A stretch of 64,000 nucleotides of DNA from Promethearchaeati archaeon (GCA_013166775.1 JABLTJ010000008.1:1-64000); one strand, 5' to 3'; numbered from the stretch's first letter, positions 54,269-63,764 are shown. The notes: generated by a model from the sequence alone, not told the origin. Made by a program: numbers and translations.

Positions 54269-54553
54269 CTAATAAGTTATTTTGAAGTTGGGTAGATCTT
54301 CCTTTGAATCTTCCCACTTTACATCTGTATTGTAAACTTTAGCAGAAGGAGGTCCTACTCTTGCAAAAGAAATCAGTTTAGTCAAATCCTCTTCCTCACC
54401 TTCCGCAACAATTTCTACTGAACCATCTCTCACATTTCTGACTGTCCCTTTTAAACCAAGTTTTTGAGCGAAATCACGAGTATTAGCTCTGAAAAAAACA
54501 CCTTGAACCATTCCATATACTTGAATTGTCACTCGTTTTTTATTATTTGTCAT
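54269..54553 (-). CDS. acyP: Acylphosphatase
   Basis: About 94 residues from the ATG at 54553. VYGMVQGVFFRANTR carries the phosphate-binding loop and catalytic Arg, and GTVRNVRDGSVEIVAEG the catalytic Asn. It hydrolyses acyl phosphates such as carbamoyl or acetyl phosphate. An ATG six codons earlier is possible but lies deeper in the sirtuin end. The two genes overlap by about 11 bases. Confidence 0.94.
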   Translation of the reverse strand: MTNNKKRVTIQVYGMVQGVFFRANTRDFAQKLGLKGTVRNVRDGSVEIVAEGEEEDLTKLISFARVGPPSAKVYNTDVKWEDSKEDLPNFKITY

Positions 54554-55340
54554 TTCCATCACTTCTTCCAACTTTCTGAATAATCTTATCTACAAATTCT
54601 GGTAAAGTTTTTTCACACGGACCATAAATAGAATAATCACTTAAATCAGATATAGGTGTTTTTTCTATATTGAATTCTATAATAACGGATTCGTTACGTT
54701 TTGCTAGATAAGGTAAAGAAGCAACGGGATGCACTATTCCTGAAGTTCCGATAATTAACAAGATTTGTGCTTGCAAAGTCCAATCGAGAGCTATGCTCCA
54801 ATTATTGCTTTCTAAAGTCTCCCCAAACCAAACAACATCAGGTCTAAGCAAATTTTCCTTGCATTCAGAACATAAAGGTGGTTCCATATCTTTTTGAGCT
54901 AATTCTAGCTTATCCCATCTTTCAATGTGTGAACAAGAGGTGCATCTGGCATATCTTATTCTCCCGTGAATTTCTACATAGTTTTTAATACCTGCAATTT
55001 CATGTAGACCGTCAACATTCTGAGTGATGACTCCAGTAGCAAGATTAGCTTTCTCTAGTTTTTTTAGAGCAATATGGGCAGGATTTGGTTTAGCATTCAG
55101 TAAAATTCTCATTCTAGCTCTATACCATTCCCAGACTAGTTTAGGATCTCTAGCAAAAGCATAGGGTGTTGCTAAATCTTCTGCTCTATATTGATTCCAT
55201 AATCCATCTTCACCACGAAAGGTTGGCATACCAGAAGCTTTGGAAATACCAGCTCCTATTACTGAAACTATACTATGATCTACTAATTCGAGTTTTTCAA
55301 CAACGGAATCAATATTCATATCCTCAATAATATCTCCCAT
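54543..55340 (-). CDS. SIR2-family NAD-dependent deacylase, SIRT5-like (class III)
   Basis: A 265-residue sirtuin with GAGISKASGMPTFRG, TQNVDGLH, IIGTSG and zinc cysteines CTSC...CSEC. Residues Tyr73 and Arg76 in WYRARM occupy the Tyr-x-x-Arg positions that bind the acid group of succinyl- or malonyl-lysine in SIRT5 and CobB. It is therefore likely a desuccinylase/demalonylase, unlike the sirtuin at 12.1 kb. This may suit an organism with succinyl-CoA-linked metabolism in the same region. It is in one transcript with acylphosphatase. Confidence 0.92.
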   Translation of the reverse strand: MGDIIEDMNIDSVVEKLELVDHSIVSVIGAGISKASGMPTFRGEDGLWNQYRAEDLATPYAFARDPKLVWEWYRARMRILLNAKPNPAHIALKKLEKANLATGVITQNVDGLHEIAGIKNYVEIHGRIRYARCTSCSHIERWDKLELAQKDMEPPLCSECKENLLRPDVVWFGETLESNNWSIALDWTLQAQILLIIGTSGIVHPVASLPYLAKRNESVIIEFNIEKTPISDLSDYSIYGPCEKTLPEFVDKIIQKVGRSDGNDK

Positions 55341-55397
55341 AAATAAAAATGTATAGTGAAAAGATAAAATGAGATTACTATCGTATCTTTGATGATT

Positions 55398-56498
55398 TTA
55401 GATATTAAATTTACGTTTCTTTCCTGTAATCTCTTGATATAGTTTGTCGATACTATTAGCATACTCAGGATACCTAGTATATGCAATTTGGAATGCCATA
55501 TCTAATTCGGATTCTTCTAGATTAGCAAATTGCTGTTTTGGATTTGTTGTTAAAGCATAATACTGTGAGATTATACTTGTGCCTGAATATCTGATGATTT
55601 TTACAACTTCTTCCTCTAATTTTCTGACTACTGCATCTATTATATCTTTGTGAGCATATCCTCCGCCTTCTGCGTCAGCTTGTATTCTTTGTATAATCTT
55701 CTTAGAGAAATCACTCTCTTCTCCTCCTTTTGCTGAACCAACCGTCAAATCACAAATAACATTTGCAGGATAATTTGATAGAAGTTCCGGAGTTGCGAAT
55801 AAAACATCGAACTGATCAGGTGAAACATATTCAGGTGGGAATAGTGATACTAGTAATTCTCTTCTAGGTTGAAATGATTGGAGAGAAGATAGAAATGGTT
55901 TAACCATCTCTTTTGAGCACATTACTATTACTGGTTTTCCATTTAGTAATGCATGAACTACTCTATCCTGTCCTTTGATGATTAGTCTCATAAAGAAATA
56001 AGGGGACGCGGCAGATCTTACTATTTCTATTGTCTGAACACCAGCTGCAAGATCCTGTTTACTTTCTAATATAGAATTGAGATTTGTTGCCCAATTGAAT
56101 ACTCTAGTCTTTAGTGATTCATCCATTTGATAGCCTGGCTCATACAAAAGAAGACCTGATATTTGTTTTGCTGTGTTTGAACTGTGATAATTGAAAACTG
56201 GCACTTTTGTGTATAATTGTGATTGTAATTCTTCTGGGATAATAAAGGTAAGACAAGCCATTGTTATGGGAGATCTCTTGCTTTTGCAAGGAACACCAAA
56301 GAAGAAAGAGTAAGAAACTCCACCTATGTCATGAAGTGGCATAACTGCACTCGCTTCTCTTAAAATATCAGTAGCTGCAGCTCCCATAAGCATACGAATA
56401 GATATCTTCTGAGATTCTTCTTCAGATAGATTATCAAAGTATATTGCTTTTGTTCCAACTGTATCATCAAATACGCTAAAACAAACTTTGTTTACCAT
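55398..56498 (-). CDS. Longin-like protein, possibly longin-DENN type
   Basis: About 366 residues with no catalytic motif. The first 105 residues (KVCFSVFDDTVGTKAIYF, then IGGVSYSFFFGVP and ITMACLTFIIP) follow the strand pattern of longin domains: sheet, helix, sheet with a Phe-rich turn. From about 180 the layout of a hydrophobic helix with HALLNGKPVIVMCS, a second helix, and ELLVSLFPPEYVSP resembles the cDENN core, where a central helix and strand are followed by a Pro-rich PFxYxP segment. The DENN match is my inference and is weak. Longin-DENN proteins act on GTPases. It is preceded by no GTPase and lies 57 bases upstream of the sirtuin. Confidence 0.55.
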   Translation of the reverse strand: MVNKVCFSVFDDTVGTKAIYFDNLSEEESQKISIRMLMGAAATDILREASAVMPLHDIGGVSYSFFFGVPCKSKRSPITMACLTFIIPEELQSQLYTKVPVFNYHSSNTAKQISGLLLYEPGYQMDESLKTRVFNWATNLNSILESKQDLAAGVQTIEIVRSAASPYFFMRLIIKGQDRVVHALLNGKPVIVMCSKEMVKPFLSSLQSFQPRRELLVSLFPPEYVSPDQFDVLFATPELLSNYPANVICDLTVGSAKGGEESDFSKKIIQRIQADAEGGGYAHKDIIDAVVRKLEEEVVKIIRYSGTSIISQYYALTTNPKQQFANLEESELDMAFQIAYTRYPEYANSIDKLYQEITGKKRKFNI

Positions 56499-56661
56499 CA
56501 ATCTTTATTGGCGTTAAGTTTCTATTAAATGTATTGTTGAGGGAAATCAAGAATTGAGTAGTTGGCGTTTAAGAACCTTAAAATCTTGAATGTAGAACAA
56601 GAAGAAACATATTGTTTTTAAAGGCTATTTACATAGATAAAATACCTATCCGGTGATATGA

Positions 56662-56991
56662 GTGGTAGAAAATGGAGAAATTCAAAAAGAACTAACTGAA
56701 CGGTTAGGTAGAACAAAACGACTAATTCTCATAGAGCTTTCGAAGGGAGCTGCCGGATATAAGAAACTTTCAAAGAAGCTGAAAATCGGTTTAGACACAA
56801 TACGTTCTCATGTTAAAACAGGTAAGCATTCAAAATCACTAACGCAACTCGGTCTGATAAAACAAGAGGAAAGGGGATGGTCTGTAACTGATTTAGGTTT
56901 TGATGTATTGGAATTATTGAAGAGAGATCCAGAATTTGCTCCCTTCTTTGTCGTTGACCCAACTTTAAAAGAAAAAGAACTTGATTCCTAA
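56662..56991 (+). CDS. Winged-helix DNA-binding protein
   Basis: A 109-residue regulator from a GTG at 56662 with GGTGAT upstream; the ATG just before it is in another frame. The helix-turn-helix is GAAGYKKLSKKLKIGLDTIRSHVKTGKHSKSLTQLGLI, with the wing ERGWSVTDLG. No ligand domain. Its target may be itself or the divergent longin-like gene; no operator symmetry was evident. Confidence 0.78.
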   Translation: MVENGEIQKELTERLGRTKRLILIELSKGAAGYKKLSKKLKIGLDTIRSHVKTGKHSKSLTQLGLIKQEERGWSVTDLGFDVLELLKRDPEFAPFFVVDPTLKEKELDS

Positions 56992-57037
56992 GAATCGATT
57001 TTTCTTCTTTTTTTTCTCTTTTTAAAGAAAGGGAACC

Positions 57038-58666
57038 TCAATAACACTCTAAAGCTTTTTCCAAAAACTTGATTGTCTTTTCTTTACTAAGTGCATCTAT
57101 CAAGGTTCCTGCTCTTGGACCAAATTTCTTGCTAAGAACGGATACATATAATGCTCTAAAGAAGTTTGCAGTTTTGATTTCTTTTTCTTTAGCTATCTTA
57201 TACAAGTATTGAGTAATATCATCACCATGAAGATTATCTGGAAGTTCTTTGATAGCAGCAAGTAGGTTTTCATAAATTCCTTGTTCTAACTGATTAACCA
57301 TATCACAATCTGTCTTTTCTGAGATGCTGAATTTAAAATTGTCATTTGCATAGTTATCTAGCCAATATTTTGTTCGAGTAAAATTTTGTTCAAATGTTAC
57401 TTCAAGTTGTTTGGAGTCTTCTATTGAGGATCGTTCAACCATTTTCTGAAATGTTTTGTCTCTGTCGAACATGAAGACTTGCATCAGTGTAGCTAGATGT
57501 CCTATTTCTATAGGTAGTTGATTTGAAACAGAGTCTTTATCGATTAGTGCAAGTTCAAAAGCTTTCCAAGTTTTTTCCTTTGACTTCTGATGATCTACGC
57601 CTTCACCATAGATATACACTTCTCTTGCTTTAGAAAATTCTGAAGCAATTTTCGGGAGATCATTTTTGACATCAAAATCAAAATCTGTTCTCAGATTATG
57701 CCTATAAATTAAATATAGGAAAATCTCTGGATCAAGCATCTTATGGAACTCAGAGACAGGTACTCCGCTTCCTACACTTCCACTTGCTTTTTTTCCACCA
57801 ACTGTAAGAAAACCATGTTGAATCAATAATGGGAGCTTTGTTTTTCCAAAGATTTTTTCATGAAATGCAAGGGATGTATCAATTGATCCTCCTGCGGCAC
57901 CGTGGTCTTTACCTGAAGATTCAACTGAAACACCAAAGAAATCTTGTCTAGCTGCCCAGTCCAATCTCCATTTGAGCTTCCAAGTAGTGTCACCTAACAT
58001 TATCTTTCCTTGAAAACCACACCCATTTTTCTCCTTTTGACAGAGAATTTCCATTCTGATTTTACTGTTTTCTATTTCTGCACTCAATGTTTTTGGAGCA
58101 TCTATATTCTTACATTTTGGACATTGAATCATGAAGAAATCTTCCATTCTAGATCCTGTGATTCGCTCTGTTATCTCATAAACTTCCTCCTTTTTTTCTA
58201 TGAAGAGTTTTGCATATTTGTCATAATCTCCCTTTTTGTAGTATTCTGATATAATTGTTGGTTCAGGATTGACATCGAAATTATGCATGATATTAAGAGC
58301 ATCGTCGATAAAGTGCCCCGCGTAAGAATCATGGCATCCTAGCGGATCTGGTACTTCATTAATAGGATATCCTAAATATGGTTCTAATTCTTTTTCGAAT
58401 TTCTTAAAGAATGAAGGGATTCTATCAAATGGATCTTGATCATCAATATTAATTATAAATCTGGGATTTGTGCCTAGATTATCTAATTCTCTTGCAATGG
58501 CTCTGCATGTTACACCCTCTCTGAAATTTCCAAGATGATAATATCCACTAGGAGACCACCCTGTACAAACAGTTTGTTTTTGACCAAAAAGCTCTATTGC
58601 TTTTTCACTAATTACTGTTGCCCAGTGTTTAAAGGTCATATCTTCTGCTTCTTCTTGCTCTGACAT
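57038..58666 (-). CDS. lysS: Lysyl-tRNA synthetase, class I
   Basis: About 542 residues from the ATG at 58666. The HIGH-type motif is SPSGYYHLGNFRE, and the KMSKS-type loop reads GGKKASGSVGSG. A zinc-like site CPKCKN lies in the middle, and the C-terminal part is the helical anticodon domain. Class I LysRS is found in most archaea and a few bacteria, in place of the usual class II enzyme. Position alone on the minus strand; it converges on the regulator. Confidence 0.93.
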   Translation of the reverse strand: MSEQEEAEDMTFKHWATVISEKAIELFGQKQTVCTGWSPSGYYHLGNFREGVTCRAIARELDNLGTNPRFIINIDDQDPFDRIPSFFKKFEKELEPYLGYPINEVPDPLGCHDSYAGHFIDDALNIMHNFDVNPEPTIISEYYKKGDYDKYAKLFIEKKEEVYEITERITGSRMEDFFMIQCPKCKNIDAPKTLSAEIENSKIRMEILCQKEKNGCGFQGKIMLGDTTWKLKWRLDWAARQDFFGVSVESSGKDHGAAGGSIDTSLAFHEKIFGKTKLPLLIQHGFLTVGGKKASGSVGSGVPVSEFHKMLDPEIFLYLIYRHNLRTDFDFDVKNDLPKIASEFSKAREVYIYGEGVDHQKSKEKTWKAFELALIDKDSVSNQLPIEIGHLATLMQVFMFDRDKTFQKMVERSSIEDSKQLEVTFEQNFTRTKYWLDNYANDNFKFSISEKTDCDMVNQLEQGIYENLLAAIKELPDNLHGDDITQYLYKIAKEKEIKTANFFRALYVSVLSKKFGPRAGTLIDALSKEKTIKFLEKALECY

Positions 58667-58728
58667 AATTGAAAGACATTTGATCAAAGTAACTTAAAAA
58701 TTGTGGTTTCCGAGCTAAAAATATGGAA

Positions 58729-60081
58729 TCAAATTTTCCGATATAGTTTTTCCATCTCATCTCGCCATTCAAGAAAATTATTAGGAGATTTTGGATAATT
58801 TTTACAGAGTATATTAGTTTTTTTGCTAATATCAATAGCTTTTTTCATTAGTAGTAATAAGTTGTATCTTGGAAAACATCGCAAAGCTATTCCTAGATAT
58901 GAGAAAATGGAGCGTTTTTTCAGTATACCTTCTGAGGTTAGATCTTCTTGCTTTACAACTTTTCTTTTGAGTAAAAATTCCAATTTCTTAGGACCTAGTT
59001 TATTAAGGGCTATTGTTAATATTCTCCTTCTAACATGTTTTGAGCCAAAATCTGAGAAAATGAGTTCATTATATTTCCAGAGATCCTTTGTTTCAAATCT
59101 TTTATTTACTATTGCTTCTTTTGCAATTTCACCCGCAAAACAACCTGCAATCAGAGCAGGACCATGTCCTTCTGCTGTTAAAGGATCTGGGTGATATGCA
59201 GCATCACCTGCAATAATTAGACCAGGAGCGACTGAATTCCATAGAGGAGGTCTAATTGGTACACATCCACCTCTACCATCTATTGTATCATACGTACCTT
59301 TTGGATAATATTTCTCCATAGCTTTGAAATATACTGATTTTACTCCTTTATCTAAGTTCTTTTCTTCTTTGATAAAACCCGTTCCACAATTTACTTTTCT
59401 ATCACCATCGGCAAAAAACCAAATGTAACCTGGTTCTGGTATATCCTCTTCATATTGAAGAACAATCTTTCCTTTCAAATCATGTTCCTTGTCCAGCTTA
59501 ATGATCTCTCTGTAACAAGATGCATAATCAGCTTTTGTTAATTCTTTATCTAATAAAGGCTCAAAATCCTTCGGAAGATTAGTTCTAATTGCTGCAAGAA
59601 CACCACTGCAATCAATAACCATTGAAGAAAGTAATTCTTTTTCCTCATTTTTACTGCTTCTTACAATGACTCCACTAACTTTGTTTTTTTGGATTATTGG
59701 TTTGAGTGCTTTGGTTTCAGAAAACAACTTAACTCCACTCTGGAGTGCATCTTTCAATAACCTCTGTCCATATAAATGACGATTAATCATATATCCTACA
59801 GCAGGAAGAGTTATGTGATCAATTGGAAGCAATGTCCTTAGAGCTAGAACTTCTATATTTGCATTAATTTCATTTTCTAGTGGAGGTTCAACATTTACTT
59901 TTTCAGAGAATCGATGTGAGGTTTTTTTTGATATTGCTTCACCACAGACTTTTTCACCAATATCTTCCCTTTTCTTTTTGTCAATCAGAAGTACATTCAA
60001 ACCTTCTCTCCTGCAACTAAGAGCTGAGCTAACACCTGCAGGTCCCGCACCTATAACAATCACATCGAAAGTCTCTGTCAT
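58729..60081 (-). CDS. Geranylgeranyl reductase family FAD protein
   Basis: About 450 residues from the ATG at 60081. FAD block VIVIGAGPAGVSSAL, the KVCGEAIS cysteine region, and IAGDAAYHPDPLTAEGHGPAL match digeranylgeranylglycerophospholipid reductases. Such enzymes saturate the isoprenoid chains of archaeal lipids, using ferredoxin or a flavin donor. It may instead act on free geranylgeranyl diphosphate. A longer start at 60129 adds a hydrophobic stretch that I think is not translated. It lies 60 bases downstream of the next operon. Confidence 0.9.
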   Translation of the reverse strand: MTETFDVIVIGAGPAGVSSALSCRREGLNVLLIDKKKREDIGEKVCGEAISKKTSHRFSEKVNVEPPLENEINANIEVLALRTLLPIDHITLPAVGYMINRHLYGQRLLKDALQSGVKLFSETKALKPIIQKNKVSGVIVRSSKNEEKELLSSMVIDCSGVLAAIRTNLPKDFEPLLDKELTKADYASCYREIIKLDKEHDLKGKIVLQYEEDIPEPGYIWFFADGDRKVNCGTGFIKEEKNLDKGVKSVYFKAMEKYYPKGTYDTIDGRGGCVPIRPPLWNSVAPGLIIAGDAAYHPDPLTAEGHGPALIAGCFAGEIAKEAIVNKRFETKDLWKYNELIFSDFGSKHVRRRILTIALNKLGPKKLEFLLKRKVVKQEDLTSEGILKKRSIFSYLGIALRCFPRYNLLLLMKKAIDISKKTNILCKNYPKSPNNFLEWRDEMEKLYRKI

Positions 60082-60141
60082 CAAGTTATTAGGATATAAC
60101 TCCAATATAAATTTAATGAGATACAACAATGAGAAATCTCA

Positions 60142-61710
60142 TCAGAATAGGAGATCAAAGTTGTATGCTAATAATTCTCTTTCAACATTAGTCTCTTTTT
60201 CAAGAATTTCTACTTCAGTCTTTTCTCCTAATTGCACAGAAAATATCTCAAACAATGGTTGAGTATCTCCAGACACTGTTAATATCACAGTAATATCTTG
60301 ATTTCTTTCTGGAGGATTTGTAACCCATGTTAGAGATTTTTGATTCTCATCTCTTATCTCTTCCATAATTTGAGCTTCAGCTGGTTCGGTGTTTACTAAT
60401 ACATGATTTGCTGGGATTCTATCTGAAAAGGAAACCATATCCTCTAGATGTTCCAGAGCTCTGATAACATAAACAATCTTATATCCAGATCCTCTCGTTG
60501 AAGGTTGAAGAATTTTCAAGCATTTCATAATATCTCTATTTTCTTTATCTTTTACTAGTTTTTTACCTCGATATAGATATGGGAAGTAATCCAAGTGATA
60601 AGATTTCTCGATTAATTCTTTTGGTTTTACAGAAGTATGTTTCCACCTTACAGTAATTCCTTTCATTTTTGCTCTCTCAATGATGCCTTGCGGAGCAATT
60701 GCTTCAGGGATAGTACGTAGAATATTGAATTCAGGTGGAATAGTATCCGCAATATATAGCTCTTTAATTTGATCTTCATGAGAATTTACATATTTGGTGT
60801 ATGCTCTATATTCCAAATCTGATGGATTAATATTTTCGAAAGTTTTTAGTACAGTAATGTCATTCTCTGTAAATTCTAATATTATTCTGTTTATTCTTCG
60901 CTTAACATAATAAGTAATATTAACTCTCTCTTTGGGACCTAGTTCAGAAAGTTTCCATCTCATGAGTAAAGAGTCTTCACCCTTAGATTGCTCTTTCTTA
61001 GCTTCTTTGTTATCACACTCTACCATTAACACATTGTAGCTGTATGGTATTTGATCAACAACATCAATATCTTTTATGGGTTCATCATATCTGTTTATAA
61101 TAGTTGAAATTATTGAGTAGCTTCCAATAGTATCTCCAACATTGATGTTTTTCTCTATCTCCACGCTCTTCTTCTCATCCCCCAGATTGAATTGATGAAC
61201 TCCTTTAATTCTATTTGGAACTACTACTTGATGTCCATCCAAAACCCTTTGAACTAGTTCATTTATCACCAATTCGTCTTCAGGTAACTGCTGAAGCTTA
61301 ATTAATCTGCCAATTATTACAGTATTTTCATCAATTCCCAGAAGATCAGATAGATGATCAGTTGGTATTTTCAAAGTTTCAAGTATTATTTCCTCTAATT
61401 GCTGTGTAATCATTTCTTCTGATCTAATTAATCGTAATAATAAAGAATAATCACTTCTGATTCCCATATTCTCAAAATACTCTTCAATCCATCTTGCAAC
61501 TCTTGTTTCATGAGGAGCTAGAATTGTTGCCCAAAAATCATATACTGTTCTAACTAGTTCATGAAGATTGATGCATTCTTTTTCATTTATTAAATCCCTT
61601 GTATCATAAAATGATACCAAACCACTCATTGCTGTACTAAAAAGATTAGTATCTGGTTCTATTTCAATGAAATACCTTGATGATCCCCATACTGGTTTTC
61701 TTTCAGCCAT
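60142..61710 (-). CDS. Protein of unknown function with repeated beta-sandwich-like units
   Basis: About 522 residues from the ATG at 61710. The first 150 residues are helical. From about 185 three related stretches occur, each with a D-x-I-P turn (VDQIPYSYNVL, ADTIPPEFNIL, SDRIPANHVLV), a Trp-containing strand 40-45 residues on (RWKL, VRWKH, LTWVT) and an ending with alternating polar residues. This looks like three adhesin- or arrestin-like beta-sandwich modules. No signal peptide, Cys cluster or membrane helix. I recognise no family. It follows the 201-residue gene by one base and should be in its operon. Confidence 0.6.
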   Translation of the reverse strand: MAERKPVWGSSRYFIEIEPDTNLFSTAMSGLVSFYDTRDLINEKECINLHELVRTVYDFWATILAPHETRVARWIEEYFENMGIRSDYSLLLRLIRSEEMITQQLEEIILETLKIPTDHLSDLLGIDENTVIIGRLIKLQQLPEDELVINELVQRVLDGHQVVVPNRIKGVHQFNLGDEKKSVEIEKNINVGDTIGSYSIISTIINRYDEPIKDIDVVDQIPYSYNVLMVECDNKEAKKEQSKGEDSLLMRWKLSELGPKERVNITYYVKRRINRIILEFTENDITVLKTFENINPSDLEYRAYTKYVNSHEDQIKELYIADTIPPEFNILRTIPEAIAPQGIIERAKMKGITVRWKHTSVKPKELIEKSYHLDYFPYLYRGKKLVKDKENRDIMKCLKILQPSTRGSGYKIVYVIRALEHLEDMVSFSDRIPANHVLVNTEPAEAQIMEEIRDENQKSLTWVTNPPERNQDITVILTVSGDTQPLFEIFSVQLGEKTEVEILEKETNVERELLAYNFDLLF

Positions 61711-61711
61711 T

Positions 61712-62317
61712 TTACTCAATCCTCACTATCTCTTTAACGGAAATCACTTCGTATTCTTCGAGGGTCTCAGTAGTCATTCTAAGTTCTTCAGTATTCTCCA
61801 ATTTATGATTGAAAATAGTTATTGAGTATGATCCTTCTGGTAAATCGTTAAGAATAAAATTCCTTACTTGAGTATTGTTTTCAAAGAGCACGTTTGGAGA
61901 AGTTACTGTAGTAGTGAAATCCCCGAAAATATCCTTTTTACCAATTTCAACTATCTCTTTGTCTGTTCTAGTTTCAGTTCTTCTTTCATAGATAGTTCTA
62001 ACAGTATCTAGATGAAAGCTATGAAGATCCTTCTTGATGGATTTTTCATAAGTTTCTTTTGCCTTGCTTAAATCTACTAAAAGTAGATATCTGCTTATCA
62101 ATTTGCTATAAGCATATGCAAGATAATCTTCTTCCTCGAATTTTTCCATTGTATCCTCAAAAAAGTGCCACAAAATAACTGATTCTAGCAATTGATCCTT
62201 TTTTTCAAGTTCAATAGTTCTGGTTTCAAGAAACTTCACGAAATCCTCAACGGATTGTTTAGCTAAGATATCTTTGGCTTCACGGATAGTAACTTGGACT
62301 GTATCCTCAGTGCTCAC
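61712..62317 (-). CDS. Protein of unknown function, helical N-terminus and beta C-terminus
   Basis: A 201-residue protein from a GTG start at 62317. Residues about 10-120 form helices like a TPR-type bundle (KDQLLESVILWHFFEDT, AYAYSKLISRYLLL, AKETYEKSIKKDL). The remainder is beta-rich, including a VTSPNVLFENNTQVRNFIL stretch. No catalytic motif. It is the first gene of an operon with the 522-residue protein, whose repeats it may assist. Divergent from the B-box-like gene. Confidence 0.6.
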   Translation of the reverse strand: MSTEDTVQVTIREAKDILAKQSVEDFVKFLETRTIELEKKDQLLESVILWHFFEDTMEKFEEEDYLAYAYSKLISRYLLLVDLSKAKETYEKSIKKDLHSFHLDTVRTIYERRTETRTDKEIVEIGKKDIFGDFTTTVTSPNVLFENNTQVRNFILNDLPEGSYSITIFNHKLENTEELRMTTETLEEYEVISVKEIVRIE

Positions 62318-62527
62318 TTTAAATCACATTCCACAACTTTACTTACAATTAATTATGTTTGAAACTTATTATTATAATGTTTTGTTCGTTTTCGCATTTA
62401 ATGTTTTTCTGTGTTTCAATAAGAAACTGAAGATGATTATAGTTGTTGGATTTTCATTCAAATAAAGAGTTTTAAGAAAATGACAAAGGAGATAAAGTTA
62501 AAAAAACCCTAATTTTGATATGTTAAT

Positions 62528-63544
62528 ATGATTGAAAAAGATAGAGCAGAATTTTGTGCTTTCCATTATACAAATGAAACAGACGGGAAGTGCACCTTAT
62601 GTGGTCTTACACTGTGTAATTTAGATCAGCAATATAATATTGCAGCTGAAAGAATCTGCCAGCTTTGTTATAATATTTCCAGAGCCAGAAAACTAATAAA
62701 ATATTTCCAATTCGGTCTTTGGGGTATTGCAATAGCGATTTTTATTATAATTTGGCAAGTTACTGATGAATTAAATCTCTTTGCTCTAATCCCACTACTT
62801 CTAGTACTAGTGTTCCCCTATCTTATGAGACCATTAATCATGAAACTTTACTTTAGAGAATTATCGCCCAAAGAATCTGTGTTACCTATCATACGATATT
62901 TTGAAGCATCAGGGAATCAAGATCATTACAAGATATTCATGAAAATCCTGAGTAAGCTTCCAGAAGAAGAAAAGAGTGAAATTAAAACCAAGTTATTTGA
63001 TTACTTAGTACCAGCTTTAGCATTCAATTATGCAAAGCTTCCAGAAGAATGGGATACTGAATTGGTTGAAAAACTAAAAATGTCAAAGGATGAATTTGTG
63101 GGGATTCTTCTTAGTGAATACAGAAAAACTCTGATACAAACTGCTGTTCATAATCCACAAGAAAATTTTTCAAAATTCCTCATCTATCTAAGTGAAAAGG
63201 CTCAAGATAAAGATTTACTCAAAGAATATATCAATGAAATAACATCTAAAGATGTAATCTCTTCAACAGATGAAGAGCTAAATACTATTTACAACAAACT
63301 TCTTGAGGAATTATACCTGTATGAAGAAAAATTCAATGAAATCTGTGACGAACTCAAACTTACAAAACAGAAAGATCTGATTGCTCAATTACTAGAACGT
63401 TATGAACCTCCTCCTGTTCCAAAGAATCAGATTGAAGCAGTTTTAACTATTGACCAGCTAAAGGAAAAGCGAAGAAAGGAAAACGAGCAACCACAAGTTG
63501 TTATCTCTAATCCAAACGATGAACAACAGATTGTGATAGAATAA
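62528..63544 (+). CDS. Membrane protein with N-terminal B-box-like zinc finger
   Basis: A 338-residue protein. Residues 9-55 hold Cys and His in C-x2-H-x7-C-x2-C-x4-C...C-x2-C order (CAFH, CTLCGLTLC, CQLC), as in B-box zinc fingers. Two membrane helices follow (about 66-85 and 90-107), then a long helical cytoplasmic domain with many charged residues. It is like the RING-like membrane protein at 0.5-1.7 kb in combining a zinc finger with two membrane helices, but the order is reversed. Function unknown. Confidence 0.7.
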   Translation: MIEKDRAEFCAFHYTNETDGKCTLCGLTLCNLDQQYNIAAERICQLCYNISRARKLIKYFQFGLWGIAIAIFIIIWQVTDELNLFALIPLLLVLVFPYLMRPLIMKLYFRELSPKESVLPIIRYFEASGNQDHYKIFMKILSKLPEEEKSEIKTKLFDYLVPALAFNYAKLPEEWDTELVEKLKMSKDEFVGILLSEYRKTLIQTAVHNPQENFSKFLIYLSEKAQDKDLLKEYINEITSKDVISSTDEELNTIYNKLLEELYLYEEKFNEICDELKLTKQKDLIAQLLERYEPPPVPKNQIEAVLTIDQLKEKRRKENEQPQVVISNPNDEQQIVIE

Positions 63545-63592
63545 GAATAATATTCTTCCCCTATTTTTAATTTTTGTCAGCAATAAGAACTA

Positions 63593-63756
63593 ATAAAACA
63601 CACATTTGTTTTATAAGCTGAGAATAGTGGACATGAAGAATAATAACAACCACTGAGTTTGTGATTTACCTAGCTCACTCTGATTACACTATTCTCATTT
63701 TCATCGAAACTCTTAATAGCAATTTTTTTTCTCAATTAGATGAAAGGTTCAGTGGT
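63593..63756 (+). promoter_or_regulatory. Nested inverted repeats in the leader of the last gene
   Basis: An 8-bp hairpin ATAAAACA/TGTTTTAT (63593-63614) is followed by an 11-bp inverted repeat TGAGAATAGTG/CACTATTCTCA (63619-63629 and 63687-63697) and an 8-bp pair ACCACTGA/TCAGTGGT (63649-63656 and 63749-63756). They lie between the B-box-like gene and an ATG at 63765 and could form a structured leader or terminator. The pairing has not been folded by computation. Confidence 0.4.
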
Positions 63757-63764
63757 CGCTTTTA

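Noticed and set aside
58823..59194. A 123-codon plus-strand open frame
   Set aside because: It is antisense to the C-terminal half of the geranylgeranyl reductase.
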